A stretch of DNA of 64,000 bases from Acidovorax facilis (GTDB taxonomy: Bacteria > Pseudomonadota > Gammaproteobacteria > Burkholderiales > Burkholderiaceae_C): contig NZ_JAMXAX010000010.1 in NCBI RefSeq assembly GCF_023913775.1, positions 1 through 64,000 on the forward strand, read 5' to 3'. A program made the translations under genes and the position numbers. Positions within the stretch are counted from its first letter, which is position 1. Each line of letters opens with the position of its first letter. Under the pieces are notes generated by a model that saw only the letters and a list, made by a program, of their open reading frames with translations, was not told the DNA's origin and did not search any database. Below are positions 19,615-27,482 of the stretch, piece after piece.

Positions 19615-20793
19615 CTAGCGCTCCAAGGCCAGGGACACGCCCATGCCGCCACCAATACACAGCGCTGCCAAGCCCTTCTTGGCATCGCGACGCTGCATTT
19701 CGTGCAGCAGCGTTACCAGGATGCGGCAGCCGGAAGCGCCGATGGGGTGGCCGATAGCGATGGCACCGCCGTTCACGTTCACCTTGGCAGGGTCAATCCC
19801 CAATTCCTTGTTCACCGCGCAGGCTTGTGCGGCAAAGGCTTCGTTCAGCTCGAACAGGTCCACATCGGCAGCGTTCCAGCCTGCGCGCTGCAGGGCCTTA
19901 CGTGACGCTGGCACCGGGCCCATGCCCATGGTGGCGGGGTCCAGACCACTGGTGCCGAAGGCCGCAATGCGTGCCAGGGGCTTGAGACCCAGGGCGGCCG
20001 CCTTCTTGGCGCTCATCACCACCACGGCAGCAGCGCCATCGTTCAGGCCGGATGCATTACCCGCCGTCACGCTACCCGCCTTGTCAAACGCGGGGCGCAG
20101 GCCTGCCAGCGCTTCGGCATTGGTCTTGCGGTTCAGGTATTCATCCGCATTGAAAAGGATGGGGTCGCCCTTCTTTTGCGCCAGGCTCACACCCACGATT
20201 TCGTCCACGAACTTGCCGGCATCTTGCGCTGCGGCAGCCTTTTGCTGGCTGCCCAGGGCCAGGGCGTCCTGCATGTCACGGGTGATGCCGTAGGCCTTGG
20301 CAACGTTCTCCGCCGTAATGCCCATGTGGTACTGGTTGTACACGTCCCACAGGCCGTCCACGATCATGGTGTCGATGAGCTTCCAGTCGCCCATGCGCTG
20401 GCCATCGCGCGAGCCGGGCAGTACGTGGGGCGCCATGCTCATGCTCTCTTGGCCGCCAGCCACGACGATTTCACTGTCACCCCAGGCAACAGCCTGCGCA
20501 GCAAGCATCACGGCCTTCAAGCCTGAGCCGCACACCGCGTTGATCGTGAGCGCAGGGGTTTCCTTGGCCACACCGGCCTTCATGGAAGCCTGCCGGGCGG
20601 GGTTCTGGCCCACGCCAGCGGCCAGCACCTGGCCCATGATGACTTCACCAATCTGGTCGGACGACAGGCCCGCGCGCGCGATGGCTTCGCGGATCACGAT
20701 GGCGCCCAGTTCGGTCGCAGGCGTCTTGGCCAGTGCGCCACCAAATTTGCCCACAGCGGTGCGGGTGGCCGAAACGATGACGATGTCTTCCAT
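19615..20793 (-). CDS. phaA: Acetyl-CoA acetyltransferase (beta-ketothiolase) PhaA
   Basis: Condenses two acetyl-CoA to acetoacetyl-CoA, first step of PHB synthesis. 392 residues. Thiolase motifs visible are [14 protein letters not shown] with the nucleophilic Cys, [17 protein letters not shown] with the active-site His, and [15 protein letters not shown] at the C-terminus with the second Cys. The chosen ATG has an AAGGAC-like site; the open frame upstream is a shadow. It lies 80 nt after phaC on the same strand. Confidence 0.96.
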   Translation of the reverse strand: MEDIVIVSATRTAVGKFGGALAKTPATELGAIVIREAIARAGLSSDQIGEVIMGQVLAAGVGQNPARQASMKAGVAKETPALTINAVCGSGLKAVMLAAQAVAWGDSEIVVAGGQESMSMAPHVLPGSRDGQRMGDWKLIDTMIVDGLWDVYNQYHMGITAENVAKAYGITRDMQDALALGSQQKAAAAQDAGKFVDEIVGVSLAQKKGDPILFNADEYLNRKTNAEALAGLRPAFDKAGSVTAGNASGLNDGAAAVVVMSAKKAAALGLKPLARIAAFGTSGLDPATMGMGPVPASRKALQRAGWNAADVDLFELNEAFAAQACAVNKELGIDPAKVNVNGGAIAIGHPIGASGCRILVTLLHEMQRRDAKKGLAALCIGGGMGVSLALER

Positions 20794-20873
20794 GGAATGT
20801 CCTTGTGGTTGGAGGTTGTTGCTGGGTAATTTTCGAGGTGCAGAAAGCAAGAGCGGGTCAGGACTTTTGCGTA

Positions 20874-22574
20874 TCAGGATTTCTGCTTAACGTAGCTGCC
20901 GGGGGCGGGCTCCAAGGCCTTGAACTTGGTGCCCTTGCCATAGCCCTTGGGCGCCGCGATCTGCTTGCCCGCGTGGCCCTTGAGCCAGCCAGACCAGTCG
21001 GTCCACCAACTGCCAGGGTGCTCGGTCGCGCCTTGGAGCCATTGGTCGAGCGTGGCGGGCAGCTTGCCGTCGGCGCGAATCCAGTGGCTGCGCTTGCCTT
21101 TGGCAGGCGGGTTGATGACGCCCGCTATGTGCCCCGAGGCCCCCATCACAAACCGTTTCTTGCCGGGCAGCACCTGGGTGGAGGCATACGCAGCATTGAT
21201 GGGCACGATGTGGTCCTCGCGCGAGCCGTAGATGTATACAGGCAGCTCGAGGTTGCCCAAATCCATTTTCTCGCCACACACGGTGAGCTTGCCCGGTTGG
21301 ACGAGGTTGTTTTCAAGGTAGAAATTGCGCAGGTACCACGCGTAAAACGGGCCTGGCAGGTTGGTGCTGTCGCTGTTCCAGTACAGCAGGTCGAACGGGG
21401 GCGGCGTTTCGCCCTTGAGGTAGTTGCCCACCACGTAGTTCCACACGAGGTCATTGGGCCGCAGAAAGCTGAAGGTCGAGGCCAGGTCCTGCCCCTTCAT
21501 GAGGCCGCCCTTGCCCATCTGCATCTCTCGGAATTTCACAAACGCCTCGTCAATGAAAACGTCGAGGATGCCGGTGTCCGTGAAGTCGATCAGCGTGGTA
21601 AGGAAAGTGGCGCTGGCCACGGGCTCATCGCCGCGCGCGGCCAGCACGGCCAGCGCATTGCTCAGGATGGTGCCGCCTACGCAAAAACCCAGCGCATTGA
21701 TCTGGTCGGCGCCCGTGATGTTCTGCACCACGTCGATGGCGGCCATGGCGCCGTCTTCCACGTAATCGTCCCAGGTCTTGTGGGCGAGGCTGTCGTCAGG
21801 GTTGCGCCAGCTGACCACAAAGGTCCGGTGGCCTTGCTCCACGGCGTAGCGGATCAGAGAGTTCTCGGGCTGCAGGTCGAGGATGTAGAACTTGTTGATG
21901 CACGGCGGCACGAGCAGGAAGGGCCGCTCGTACACCTTGGCGGTCAGCGGCTTGTATTCGAGCAACTGGAACAGTTCGTTCTCGTACACCACCGCGCCTT
22001 CGGTGGTGGCCACGTTGCGCCCCACCTCGAACAGGCTTTCGTCGGTCATTGACACATGGCCCTGTGTGATGTCGTGCAGCAGGTTCTGCATGCCTTTGGC
22101 AATGCTCTCGCCCTTGGTCTCGATGGCTTTTTTCTGTGCTTCGGCGTTGAAGGCCAGGAAGTTGCTGGGCGCCATGGCAGCCATCCACTGCTCCACGCCA
22201 AAGCGGATGCGGGCCTTGGTCTTTTCGTCAGCCTCCACCGCGTCGGCCAGCCCCATGAGGGTGCGGGCATTGAGCAGGTAGGCTGCGGCTGAGAACGCAG
22301 CAACGGGGTTGCTCGCCCAGCCCTCGCCGGAGAAGCGGCGGTCCTTGACTTCGGGGGTTCCCTGCAGGCCCTGGGCCCAGAGTTCCTGCGCGTCTTTCAG
22401 GTACTGCTGCTGCAGGGACTGCAGCTTGGTGGGCGAAAATTTCAGGGGTGGTGCTGCAGGAACCTGGGTGCCCATGTCCAGCTTCTGGAACGACTGCAGC
22501 GCCTGCGACCAGCTTTGCCCGAAAATCTTCTGGAACTGCTCGGCGCTCTCGGCCCAGGGTGATTCAGAATTCAT
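20874..22574 (-). CDS. phaC: Class I poly(3-hydroxyalkanoate) synthase PhaC
   Basis: Polymerises (R)-3-hydroxybutyryl-CoA into PHB on the granule surface. 566 residues, within the class I range. The lipase-like box GFCVGG carries the nucleophile Cys298; Asp454 in GSREDHIVP and His482 in GASGHIAG complete the triad. The N-terminal ~180 residues are the variable part seen in class I enzymes. A GAGGAAAG site precedes the ATG. phaA and phaB follow, giving the standard phaCAB order. No phaR or phasin gene is in the window. Confidence 0.97.
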   Translation of the reverse strand: MNSESPWAESAEQFQKIFGQSWSQALQSFQKLDMGTQVPAAPPLKFSPTKLQSLQQQYLKDAQELWAQGLQGTPEVKDRRFSGEGWASNPVAAFSAAAYLLNARTLMGLADAVEADEKTKARIRFGVEQWMAAMAPSNFLAFNAEAQKKAIETKGESIAKGMQNLLHDITQGHVSMTDESLFEVGRNVATTEGAVVYENELFQLLEYKPLTAKVYERPFLLVPPCINKFYILDLQPENSLIRYAVEQGHRTFVVSWRNPDDSLAHKTWDDYVEDGAMAAIDVVQNITGADQINALGFCVGGTILSNALAVLAARGDEPVASATFLTTLIDFTDTGILDVFIDEAFVKFREMQMGKGGLMKGQDLASTFSFLRPNDLVWNYVVGNYLKGETPPPFDLLYWNSDSTNLPGPFYAWYLRNFYLENNLVQPGKLTVCGEKMDLGNLELPVYIYGSREDHIVPINAAYASTQVLPGKKRFVMGASGHIAGVINPPAKGKRSHWIRADGKLPATLDQWLQGATEHPGSWWTDWSGWLKGHAGKQIAAPKGYGKGTKFKALEPAPGSYVKQKS

Positions 22575-22698
22575 GCTCTTTCCTCAGTGATTGGTCGCTC
22601 GCAGCGGCAAAGCTTCTGGTTTTTTATCTCTCGGGTTCATTGTTGCCGAGCCCTTTGCACATGGCAACGGATTCAACGCTTGCACTGAACACAAACCA

Positions 22699-23025
22699 AT
22701 GTACCTCATCGTCATCGCCTGGACCTACGTCACCCTCATGATGGCGGTGGCCGAAGCCACCAGCCCCAACGGCACCGTGCTCGGCGCCGTGATCACCTTT
22801 GCGCTGTATGGGATGCTGCCCATGGGCATTCTGGTGTACATCCTTGGCACTCCTTCGCGCAAGCGGGCGATCAAGGCACGCGAGGCCGCAGAGCAGGCGG
22901 CCTACGATGCGGAGCAAGCCGCAGCCGCAGCCAGTGCCACGGCGTCAGCTGCGCCAGATGCAGGCGGCGAAGCGCCCGCTAGCGCCGAGAGCCCCACTGT
23001 CGCGGCGGTGCGAAAAGAACCGTGA
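22699..23025 (+). CDS. Small membrane protein of unknown function
   Basis: 108 residues. Two TM helices (about 2-22 and 28-50: YLIVIAWTYVTLMMAVAEA and VLGAVITFALYGMLPMGILV), then a basic stretch SRKRAIKAREAAEQAA and a low-complexity Ala-rich tail. Similar short proteins are common next to pha genes in this family of bacteria as I recall them, but I know no function. The last 81 nt overlap the 3' end of pgeF on the other strand. Start at ATG 22699 chosen because the helix begins there; no clear ribosome binding site. Confidence 0.65.
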   Translation: MYLIVIAWTYVTLMMAVAEATSPNGTVLGAVITFALYGMLPMGILVYILGTPSRKRAIKAREAAEQAAYDAEQAAAAASATASAAPDAGGEAPASAESPTVAAVRKEP

Positions 23026-23820
23026 AGCGTTGGTCACGGTGCACCAAGGCGATGTGCCATCGTTGCCGTGGATGTGGGTGATCCCCAGCGCCTGCAGCCG
23101 CAGTCGAGCCAGTCCAGCCAGGTCGCACAGGTATTTGCCTTTGGCACTGCCGCTGGGCACAAAACACGCCTCTGAAGCCGGGTTCGCCTCGCAAAATGCC
23201 GCGCGCACCTCGGCCCCCACTTCAAAGGCCTGCGGGCCAATACAGGGGCCCAGCCAGACCAGGGTGTCCTGGGCGAACGTTTGGGCAGGATCGTTTGCTT
23301 CTATTTTGATAGCATTTAGCGCTTTGCCACCAAGCGCCAGGCCCTCAAAACGCTTGAAAGCCGATTCCAGCACTCCCTGCCCGCCCACTCCGGCCAGCCC
23401 GCGCCAGCCTGCATGCGCCGCCGCCACCACACGGCCTGAACGGTGTGCGAGCAGCACCGGCAGGCAGTCCGCCACCATGATGGTGCAGGCCACACCGGGC
23501 GCGGTGGCCACGCAGGCATCGGCGTCGATGCCATCGGGTGTGCTGCTGTCCAGGTGCACCACGCCATCGCCGTGTACTTGGTTCAGAAACACCGCCCGTG
23601 TGCCATTCGCCACCGCAGCGACCGTGGATTGCAGCCGCATGCGGTTGGTGTGCACGGCGGCCGCGACATCACCCACATGGGTCCCCAGATTCAGGCTGTC
23701 ATAGGGTGGCAGGCTCACGCCCCCCGTGCGTGTGGTGCACAGTGCAAACACGCCCTCGGGCGCGGGCCAGTCGGGCACCAAGCAGTCGGCCGCCGCCAGA
23801 GGGCCTTCGTGCGGGGTCAA
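22945..23820 (-). CDS. pgeF: Peptidoglycan editing factor PgeF (YfiH, laccase-domain)
   Basis: Cu/Zn-type multicopper-oxidase-like protein that removes wrong amino acids from peptidoglycan precursors. 291 residues. Motifs are ALCTTRTGGVSLPPYDSLNL, FLNQVHGDGVV (His), VADCLPVLL (Cys) and AAHAGWRGL (His), which form the metal site, and WLGPCIGPQAFEVGAEV. The frame continues into maiA upstream, but similarity starts near a TTG at 23820 whose bases overlap the maiA stop (TTGA), implying coupling. Around residues 160-175 it has extra sequence encoded by an interspersed repeat. Confidence 0.87.
   Translation of the reverse strand: MTPHEGPLAAADCLVPDWPAPEGVFALCTTRTGGVSLPPYDSLNLGTHVGDVAAAVHTNRMRLQSTVAAVANGTRAVFLNQVHGDGVVHLDSSTPDGIDADACVATAPGVACTIMVADCLPVLLAHRSGRVVAAAHAGWRGLAGVGGQGVLESAFKRFEGLALGGKALNAIKIEANDPAQTFAQDTLVWLGPCIGPQAFEVGAEVRAAFCEANPASEACFVPSGSAKGKYLCDLAGLARLRLQALGITHIHGNDGTSPWCTVTNASRFFSHRRDSGALGASGRFAACIWRS
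23293..23328 (-). repeat. Interspersed repeat translated within pgeF
   Basis: On the minus strand GGCAAAGCGCTAAATGCTAT, then CAAAATAGAAGC. Read in frame as G-K-A-L-N-A-I-K-I-E-A, in the same orientation and frame as the copies in dapE and ligA. Confidence 0.65.
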
Positions 23821-24485
23821 GCTTCGTGGTCCGGGCAGGCGGACGGCTGGGCCTTCTGGAAGGCGGGCAACGCCATGCAGGCGTCGAATGCCCCCATCGT
23901 GAGTGGCAGGCCACCCAGGTCCACGTTGAAACGCTGGCCGTTGAAGATTTGCGGCACCAGGCAGCAGTCGGCCAGCGTGGGGGTGTCGCCCCAGCACAGC
24001 AAGGAGGGAGGCAGGCCCTGGGTTTCGCGCTCTTGCGCCAACAGTGCCAGCTGGCGCTCAAAGGCCTCCAGCCCGCTGCGCACCCAGTGGTGGTACCACG
24101 CGTTCTTGGCCCCCTCGTCCACCTTCAGCTCGCGCACCAGGTACTTGAGAACGCGCAGGTTGTTGATGGGATGGATTTCGCACGCCACCATCTGCGCCAG
24201 CGCACGCACGTGTGCCCGCGCCAGGGGCGTGGCAGGCAGCAGCGCGGGCGTAGGGTGGGTTTCCTCCAGGTATTCGATGATGGCCATCGACTGGGACAGC
24301 GCCGCGCCGTCATCGGTCACCAGCGTGGGTACCAGCGCATCGCCGATGCGGCTGGCGTACGCCGGGGCCTGGTGCTCACCCTTGACGAGGTGCACGGGGA
24401 TGTAGTCGTAAGGCAAGCCCTTGATCTGCAGCGCGATGCGCACACGGAACGAGGCGGAGGAACGGAAGTAGTTGTAGAGCTGCAT
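23817..24485 (-). CDS. maiA: Maleylacetoacetate/maleylpyruvate isomerase (zeta-class GST)
   Basis: Glutathione-dependent cis-trans isomerase. 222 residues with the zeta-GST motif SSASFRVRIALQIKGL, the VPTLV turn and the SMAIIEYLEE helix of the thioredoxin-like domain, then an all-helical C-terminal domain. The nearby fumarylpyruvate hydrolase and MarR gene suggest maleylpyruvate (gentisate pathway, NagL) rather than maleylacetoacetate as the substrate, but sequence alone does not settle it. No gentisate dioxygenase is in the window. pgeF follows with TTGA overlap. Confidence 0.85.
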   Translation of the reverse strand: MQLYNYFRSSASFRVRIALQIKGLPYDYIPVHLVKGEHQAPAYASRIGDALVPTLVTDDGAALSQSMAIIEYLEETHPTPALLPATPLARAHVRALAQMVACEIHPINNLRVLKYLVRELKVDEGAKNAWYHHWVRSGLEAFERQLALLAQERETQGLPPSLLCWGDTPTLADCCLVPQIFNGQRFNVDLGGLPLTMGAFDACMALPAFQKAQPSACPDHEA

Positions 24486-24586
24486 GCAGAAAATGCGTTG
24501 TGAAAGGGGACGTTTCAAAGCGTGGCAGTGAGGCCCCACACTACAGCGGGCGCTGAATGGGCAAGCCTCGGGGCCGCCCGGGTCCG

Positions 24587-25042
24587 TCAGGCGCCCGAGG
24601 CCCCTGCCGGGTCCTGGTGGTTGTAGACAACCTTGGACAGGATGGCCATCAGATCGACGCGCTCCTGCGCGTTGAGTGGCGCCATCAGCCGCTCCTGCAC
24701 ACGCTGGGCGGCATCACGCATCTGCAGCGCGGCCACCTCGCCCTCGGGGGTGATCCACAGCAGTTTGCGGCGGCGGTCGCGGGTGTCGGGCTCGCGGCGG
24801 ATCCAGCCGCGTTTTTCCAGCCGCCCAATTACCGAGCCCGATGTGGCAGCGTCGAACGCCACGCGGGACGCCAGGGTGACCTGGTCTTCACCGGGCCGTG
24901 CCAGCAGCTCGTGCAGGATGGCGAACTGCACCGGCGTCACGTCAAACCCCGCAGTCTCTTCCATGAAAAGCGCCACGGTTCGCTGGTGGGCACGGCGCAC
25001 CAGGTGGCCTGGCGTGTTGTGGAAATCGAAGCTCTTTGCCAT
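24587..25042 (-). CDS. MarR-family transcriptional regulator
   Basis: 151 residues with a winged helix: TPVQFAILHELLARPGEDQ, LASRVAFDAATSGSVIGRLE (recognition region), KRGWIRREPDTRDRRRKLL (wing). Such regulators are usually released from DNA by aromatic ligands. It is divergent from the fumarylpyruvate hydrolase (168 bp apart) and upstream of maiA on its own strand, so it probably controls this aromatic-acid group. The ATG at 25042 was chosen because upstream sequence is low-similarity Arg/Pro-rich shadow. Confidence 0.82.
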   Translation of the reverse strand: MAKSFDFHNTPGHLVRRAHQRTVALFMEETAGFDVTPVQFAILHELLARPGEDQVTLASRVAFDAATSGSVIGRLEKRGWIRREPDTRDRRRKLLWITPEGEVAALQMRDAAQRVQERLMAPLNAQERVDLMAILSKVVYNHQDPAGASGA

Positions 25043-25210
25043 GGGCGCGAGTGTAGCGCCCCCCAGCAGGCGGCCCGCACCCATGGCACACTGCCACACC
25101 GAGGGCGCGCAGGGTCCACCCCGGGGTTTTGCGACACAGTCCTTGCCCTGGCATCCGCGCCGTCCGGCAACCATTCATTTCCATTGAACCCAGAAATTCG
25201 AGAGGCTGAC

Positions 25211-25906
25211 ATGAGCTACGTGTTTTCTCCCGCCCCCGTGGCCAGCGTGCCCGTGGTGGGCAGCGGCGACCGCTTTCCCGTACACCGCATTTATTGCGTG
25301 GGCCGCAACTACGAAGAGCATGCCAAGGAAATGGGCTTCACCGGCCGCGAGCCACCCTTCTTCTTCATGAAGCCCGCCGATGCCATCGTGGTGGTCAACG
25401 CGGGCGAAACGGGCCAGCTGCCCTACCCCAGCCTCACCGCCAACCTGCACCACGAGATCGAACTGGTCGTGGCCATCGGTAAGGGTGGCAAAAACATCAA
25501 GGCCGCCGACGCATTGGCACACATCTACGGCTATGCCGTGGGCCTGGACATGACACGCCGCGACCTGCAAAACGACATGAAAAAACAGGGCCGCCCCTGG
25601 TGCATCGGCAAAGGCTTTGACGCCAGCGCGCCCATTGGGCCCATCACCCCGGCAGCGCAGGCGGGCGACGTTGCCAAGGCGGCCATCTGGCTGCAGGTCA
25701 ACGGAGCGGACAAGCAGCGCAGCAGTGTGGCGCAGCTGATCTGGAACATTGCCGAAACCATCGAACACCTTTCGGCCGCGTGGGAGCTGCAGCCCGGCGA
25801 CCTGATCTACACCGGCACCCCCGAAGGCGTGGGCGCCGTGGTGCGCGGCGATGTGCTGGAGGGTGGTGTCGAAGGCCTGGGCACGCTGCGCTTGAGCGTG
25901 GTGTAA
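25211..25906 (+). CDS. Fumarylpyruvate hydrolase (FAH family, NagK-like)
   Basis: 231 residues of the fumarylacetoacetate hydrolase fold. IYCVGRNYEEHAKEMGF opens the domain; PPFFFMKPADAIVV, HHEIELVVAIG (metal-binding Glu residues), YAVGLDMTRRDLQ and TGTPEGVGAVVRGD are typical of the fumarylpyruvate hydrolases of the gentisate pathway, which split fumarylpyruvate into fumarate and pyruvate. Together with the isomerase next door it would complete the lower gentisate route, but the ring-cleaving enzyme must be elsewhere. Confidence 0.85.
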   Translation: MSYVFSPAPVASVPVVGSGDRFPVHRIYCVGRNYEEHAKEMGFTGREPPFFFMKPADAIVVVNAGETGQLPYPSLTANLHHEIELVVAIGKGGKNIKAADALAHIYGYAVGLDMTRRDLQNDMKKQGRPWCIGKGFDASAPIGPITPAAQAGDVAKAAIWLQVNGADKQRSSVAQLIWNIAETIEHLSAAWELQPGDLIYTGTPEGVGAVVRGDVLEGGVEGLGTLRLSVV

Positions 25907-25957
25907 CGCCCTGGCCGGGGCGCCGCGCGGCCCCAGTCTGGACGCACAGCCCCTGCA

Positions 25958-26020
25958 CTATGCTTTTCATAGCTGCTTGCGCTTATAGAACAAGCGCTGG
26001 CAGCCGATTTGATTTGAAAA
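25958..26020 (-). repeat. 45-50 nt interspersed repeat, upstream of the Nudix gene
   Basis: On the minus strand it reads GCGCTTGTTCTATAAGCGCA, then AGCAGCTATGAAAAGCATAG, an excellent match to the family. It ends just before the start of the Nudix gene, so it is part of its 5' leader. Confidence 0.75.
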
Positions 26021-26028
26021 ATCCTCCG

Positions 26029-26580
26029 ATGACCTTCCGCAGCCCCATCAAACACTGCCGCGCCTGTGGCACCGCCGTGGTCTACCGCCTGCCGGACGAC
26101 GGCGACACCAAACAGCGCGCAGTGTGCCCCGTCTGCAACACGGTGCACTACGAGAACCCGCTCAACGTGGTGGGCACGGTGCCCGCACTGCCCGATGGCC
26201 GCATCCTGCTGTGCAAGCGCAATATCGAACCCCGCTGGGGCAAGTGGACCCTGCCCGCAGGCTTCATGGAGCTGGACGAAACCACGGCCCAGGGCGCCGC
26301 GCGAGAAACAGACGAAGAGGCTGGCGCCCAGATTGAAATGGGCCCGCTGTTCAGCCTGCTGAATGTGCGCCGTGTGGGCCAGGTACACCTGTTTTACCGC
26401 GCCACGCTGCTGAGCGACCAGTTCAACCCCGGCTACGAGACCATCGAGGCGCGTCTGTTTGCCGAAGACGAGGTGCCCTGGGACGAGCTGGCCTTCCGCA
26501 CCGTGAAGGAAACCTTGGAATGCTACTTTGCCGACCGCAAGGCGGGCGCCATGGGTATGCACTTCATTGACATCGAATAG
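26029..26580 (+). CDS. Nudix hydrolase with N-terminal zinc ribbon
   Basis: 183 residues. An N-terminal zinc ribbon with CxxC pairs (CRACG and CPVCN) precedes a Nudix domain whose box GFMELDETTAQGAARETDEE, then AG, follows G-x5-E-x7-R-E-x2-E-E-x-G. It hydrolyses a nucleoside diphosphate linked to another group; the substrate cannot be told. Similar two-domain proteins are annotated as ADP-ribose/NADH-type pyrophosphatases. The start is ATG 26029, directly after an interspersed repeat. The DUF1737 gene follows 8 nt later. Confidence 0.85.
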   Translation: MTFRSPIKHCRACGTAVVYRLPDDGDTKQRAVCPVCNTVHYENPLNVVGTVPALPDGRILLCKRNIEPRWGKWTLPAGFMELDETTAQGAARETDEEAGAQIEMGPLFSLLNVRRVGQVHLFYRATLLSDQFNPGYETIEARLFAEDEVPWDELAFRTVKETLECYFADRKAGAMGMHFIDIE

Positions 26581-26588
26581 GCCGTGGG

Positions 26589-26813
26589 ATGACTGCCACT
26601 ACCACCTCCACGTCCCCTGCCCCGGCCAGCACACCTCCCGATGGCCTGCCAGCCTACCGCTTGCTCACAGGCCCTGATGACGCCAGCTTTTGCCGCCGTG
26701 TCAGCGACGCGCTGGCACTGGGCTACCGGTTGTACGGATCCCCCGCCGCCACGTTCAACGGCCAGACCGTGATCGTGGCGCAGGCCATTGTGTGGCCTGG
26801 CACAGTGGTCTGA
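26589..26813 (+). CDS. DUF1737-domain small protein
   Basis: 74 residues. After a Thr/Pro/Ser-rich N-terminus, residues 20-70 (YRLLTGPDDASFCRRVSDAL, then ALGYRLYGSPAATFNG) match the DUF1737 pattern, a short domain of unknown function. It follows the Nudix gene by 8 nt and is likely in its operon. Confidence 0.75.
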   Translation: MTATTTSTSPAPASTPPDGLPAYRLLTGPDDASFCRRVSDALALGYRLYGSPAATFNGQTVIVAQAIVWPGTVV

Positions 26814-26870
26814 CCTCCGCCCGTCCGACGCATCGCCGGTCGCGGGCCGTCAGCCGCCGAGCGCGCCGTG

Positions 26871-27269
26871 TCACGGCTTGGCGGGTATGACGATGACGGT
26901 ACTGCCATCGCCCGAGGTTCCGGTATTACCGGTGTTGCCCTTGCTACCAGTGTTGCCGGTGTTGCCCTTGGCACCCGTGGCACCTGTATCCCCCTGGTAG
27001 CCCGTGGCGCCTTGCATGCCGGTAGCACCCGTGCTGCCCTGCCCGCCTGTGGCCCCTGTGGACCCCATGCTGCCCGTAGCCCCTGTGTAACCCGTGTTTC
27101 CCTGGTTGCCCGTGGCTCCAGTGGCTCCGGTATAGCCGGTGTCACCGGTCTTGCCGGTATATCCCGTATTGCCGGTATTGCCCTGCGCTCCCGGGGGGCC
27201 CATGGGGCCGGTGCAGGCGCCGAGGGTGAGGGTGGCCAGCACAAGCAAGGTGGTGGTAATCGTTTTCAT
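26871..27269 (-). CDS. Collagen-like repeat lipoprotein
   Basis: 132 residues. A signal peptide ends in a lipobox (LTLGAC, Cys19), so the protein should be lipidated and sit in the outer or inner membrane. The mature part is an unbroken run of about 34 Gly-X-Y triplets ([19 protein letters not shown] onwards), with Thr in most Y positions, ending in a short [10 protein letters not shown] tail. Such triplets form collagen triple helices in bacterial surface proteins; Thr-rich versions are often glycosylated in other bacteria. An AAGGACT site precedes the ATG, and a 9-bp hairpin lies just upstream. Confidence 0.88.
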   Translation of the reverse strand: MKTITTTLLVLATLTLGACTGPMGPPGAQGNTGNTGYTGKTGDTGYTGATGATGNQGNTGYTGATGSMGSTGATGGQGSTGATGMQGATGYQGDTGATGAKGNTGNTGSKGNTGNTGTSGDGSTVIVIPAKP

Positions 27270-27288
27270 GGTGAGTCCTTTGGCGTTG

Positions 27289-27313
27289 CATGCAGTCCAA
27301 CAACGACTGCATG
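27289..27313. promoter_or_regulatory. Perfect 9-bp inverted repeat before the collagen-like gene
   Basis: CATGCAGTC (27289-27297) and GACTGCATG (27305-27313) with a 7-nt spacer, 20-44 nt upstream of the minus-strand start at 27269. It could be an operator or an mRNA hairpin next to the ribosome binding site. There is no T run, so it is not a standard terminator. Confidence 0.5.
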
Positions 27314-27482
27314 GGCCAATGTGCGGGCCCCACCATGAAAGGTCTGTTCGTTTACGCGCATAAGCCAGGCGCCAGCCGCACCATCGAGTGACTGGCGATG
27401 CCGTCCTACAACGTCAAAGTTGGCAGCGTTGTGCAACGCTTCGGTGGCTTGGGGTGCGCAGGCCCACCCCGCCGCTTCGCAC

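Noticed and set aside
22651-22677. TTGCC/GGCAA inverted repeat upstream of phaC as a PhaR site
   Set aside because: The arms are short, spaced irregularly and do not match the palindrome seen at phaZ well enough.
26871-27260. Tandem 9-18 nt DNA repeats that could suggest a CRISPR or VNTR array
   Set aside because: The periodicity is explained by Gly-X-Y codons of the collagen-like protein; there are no constant repeats with unique spacers.
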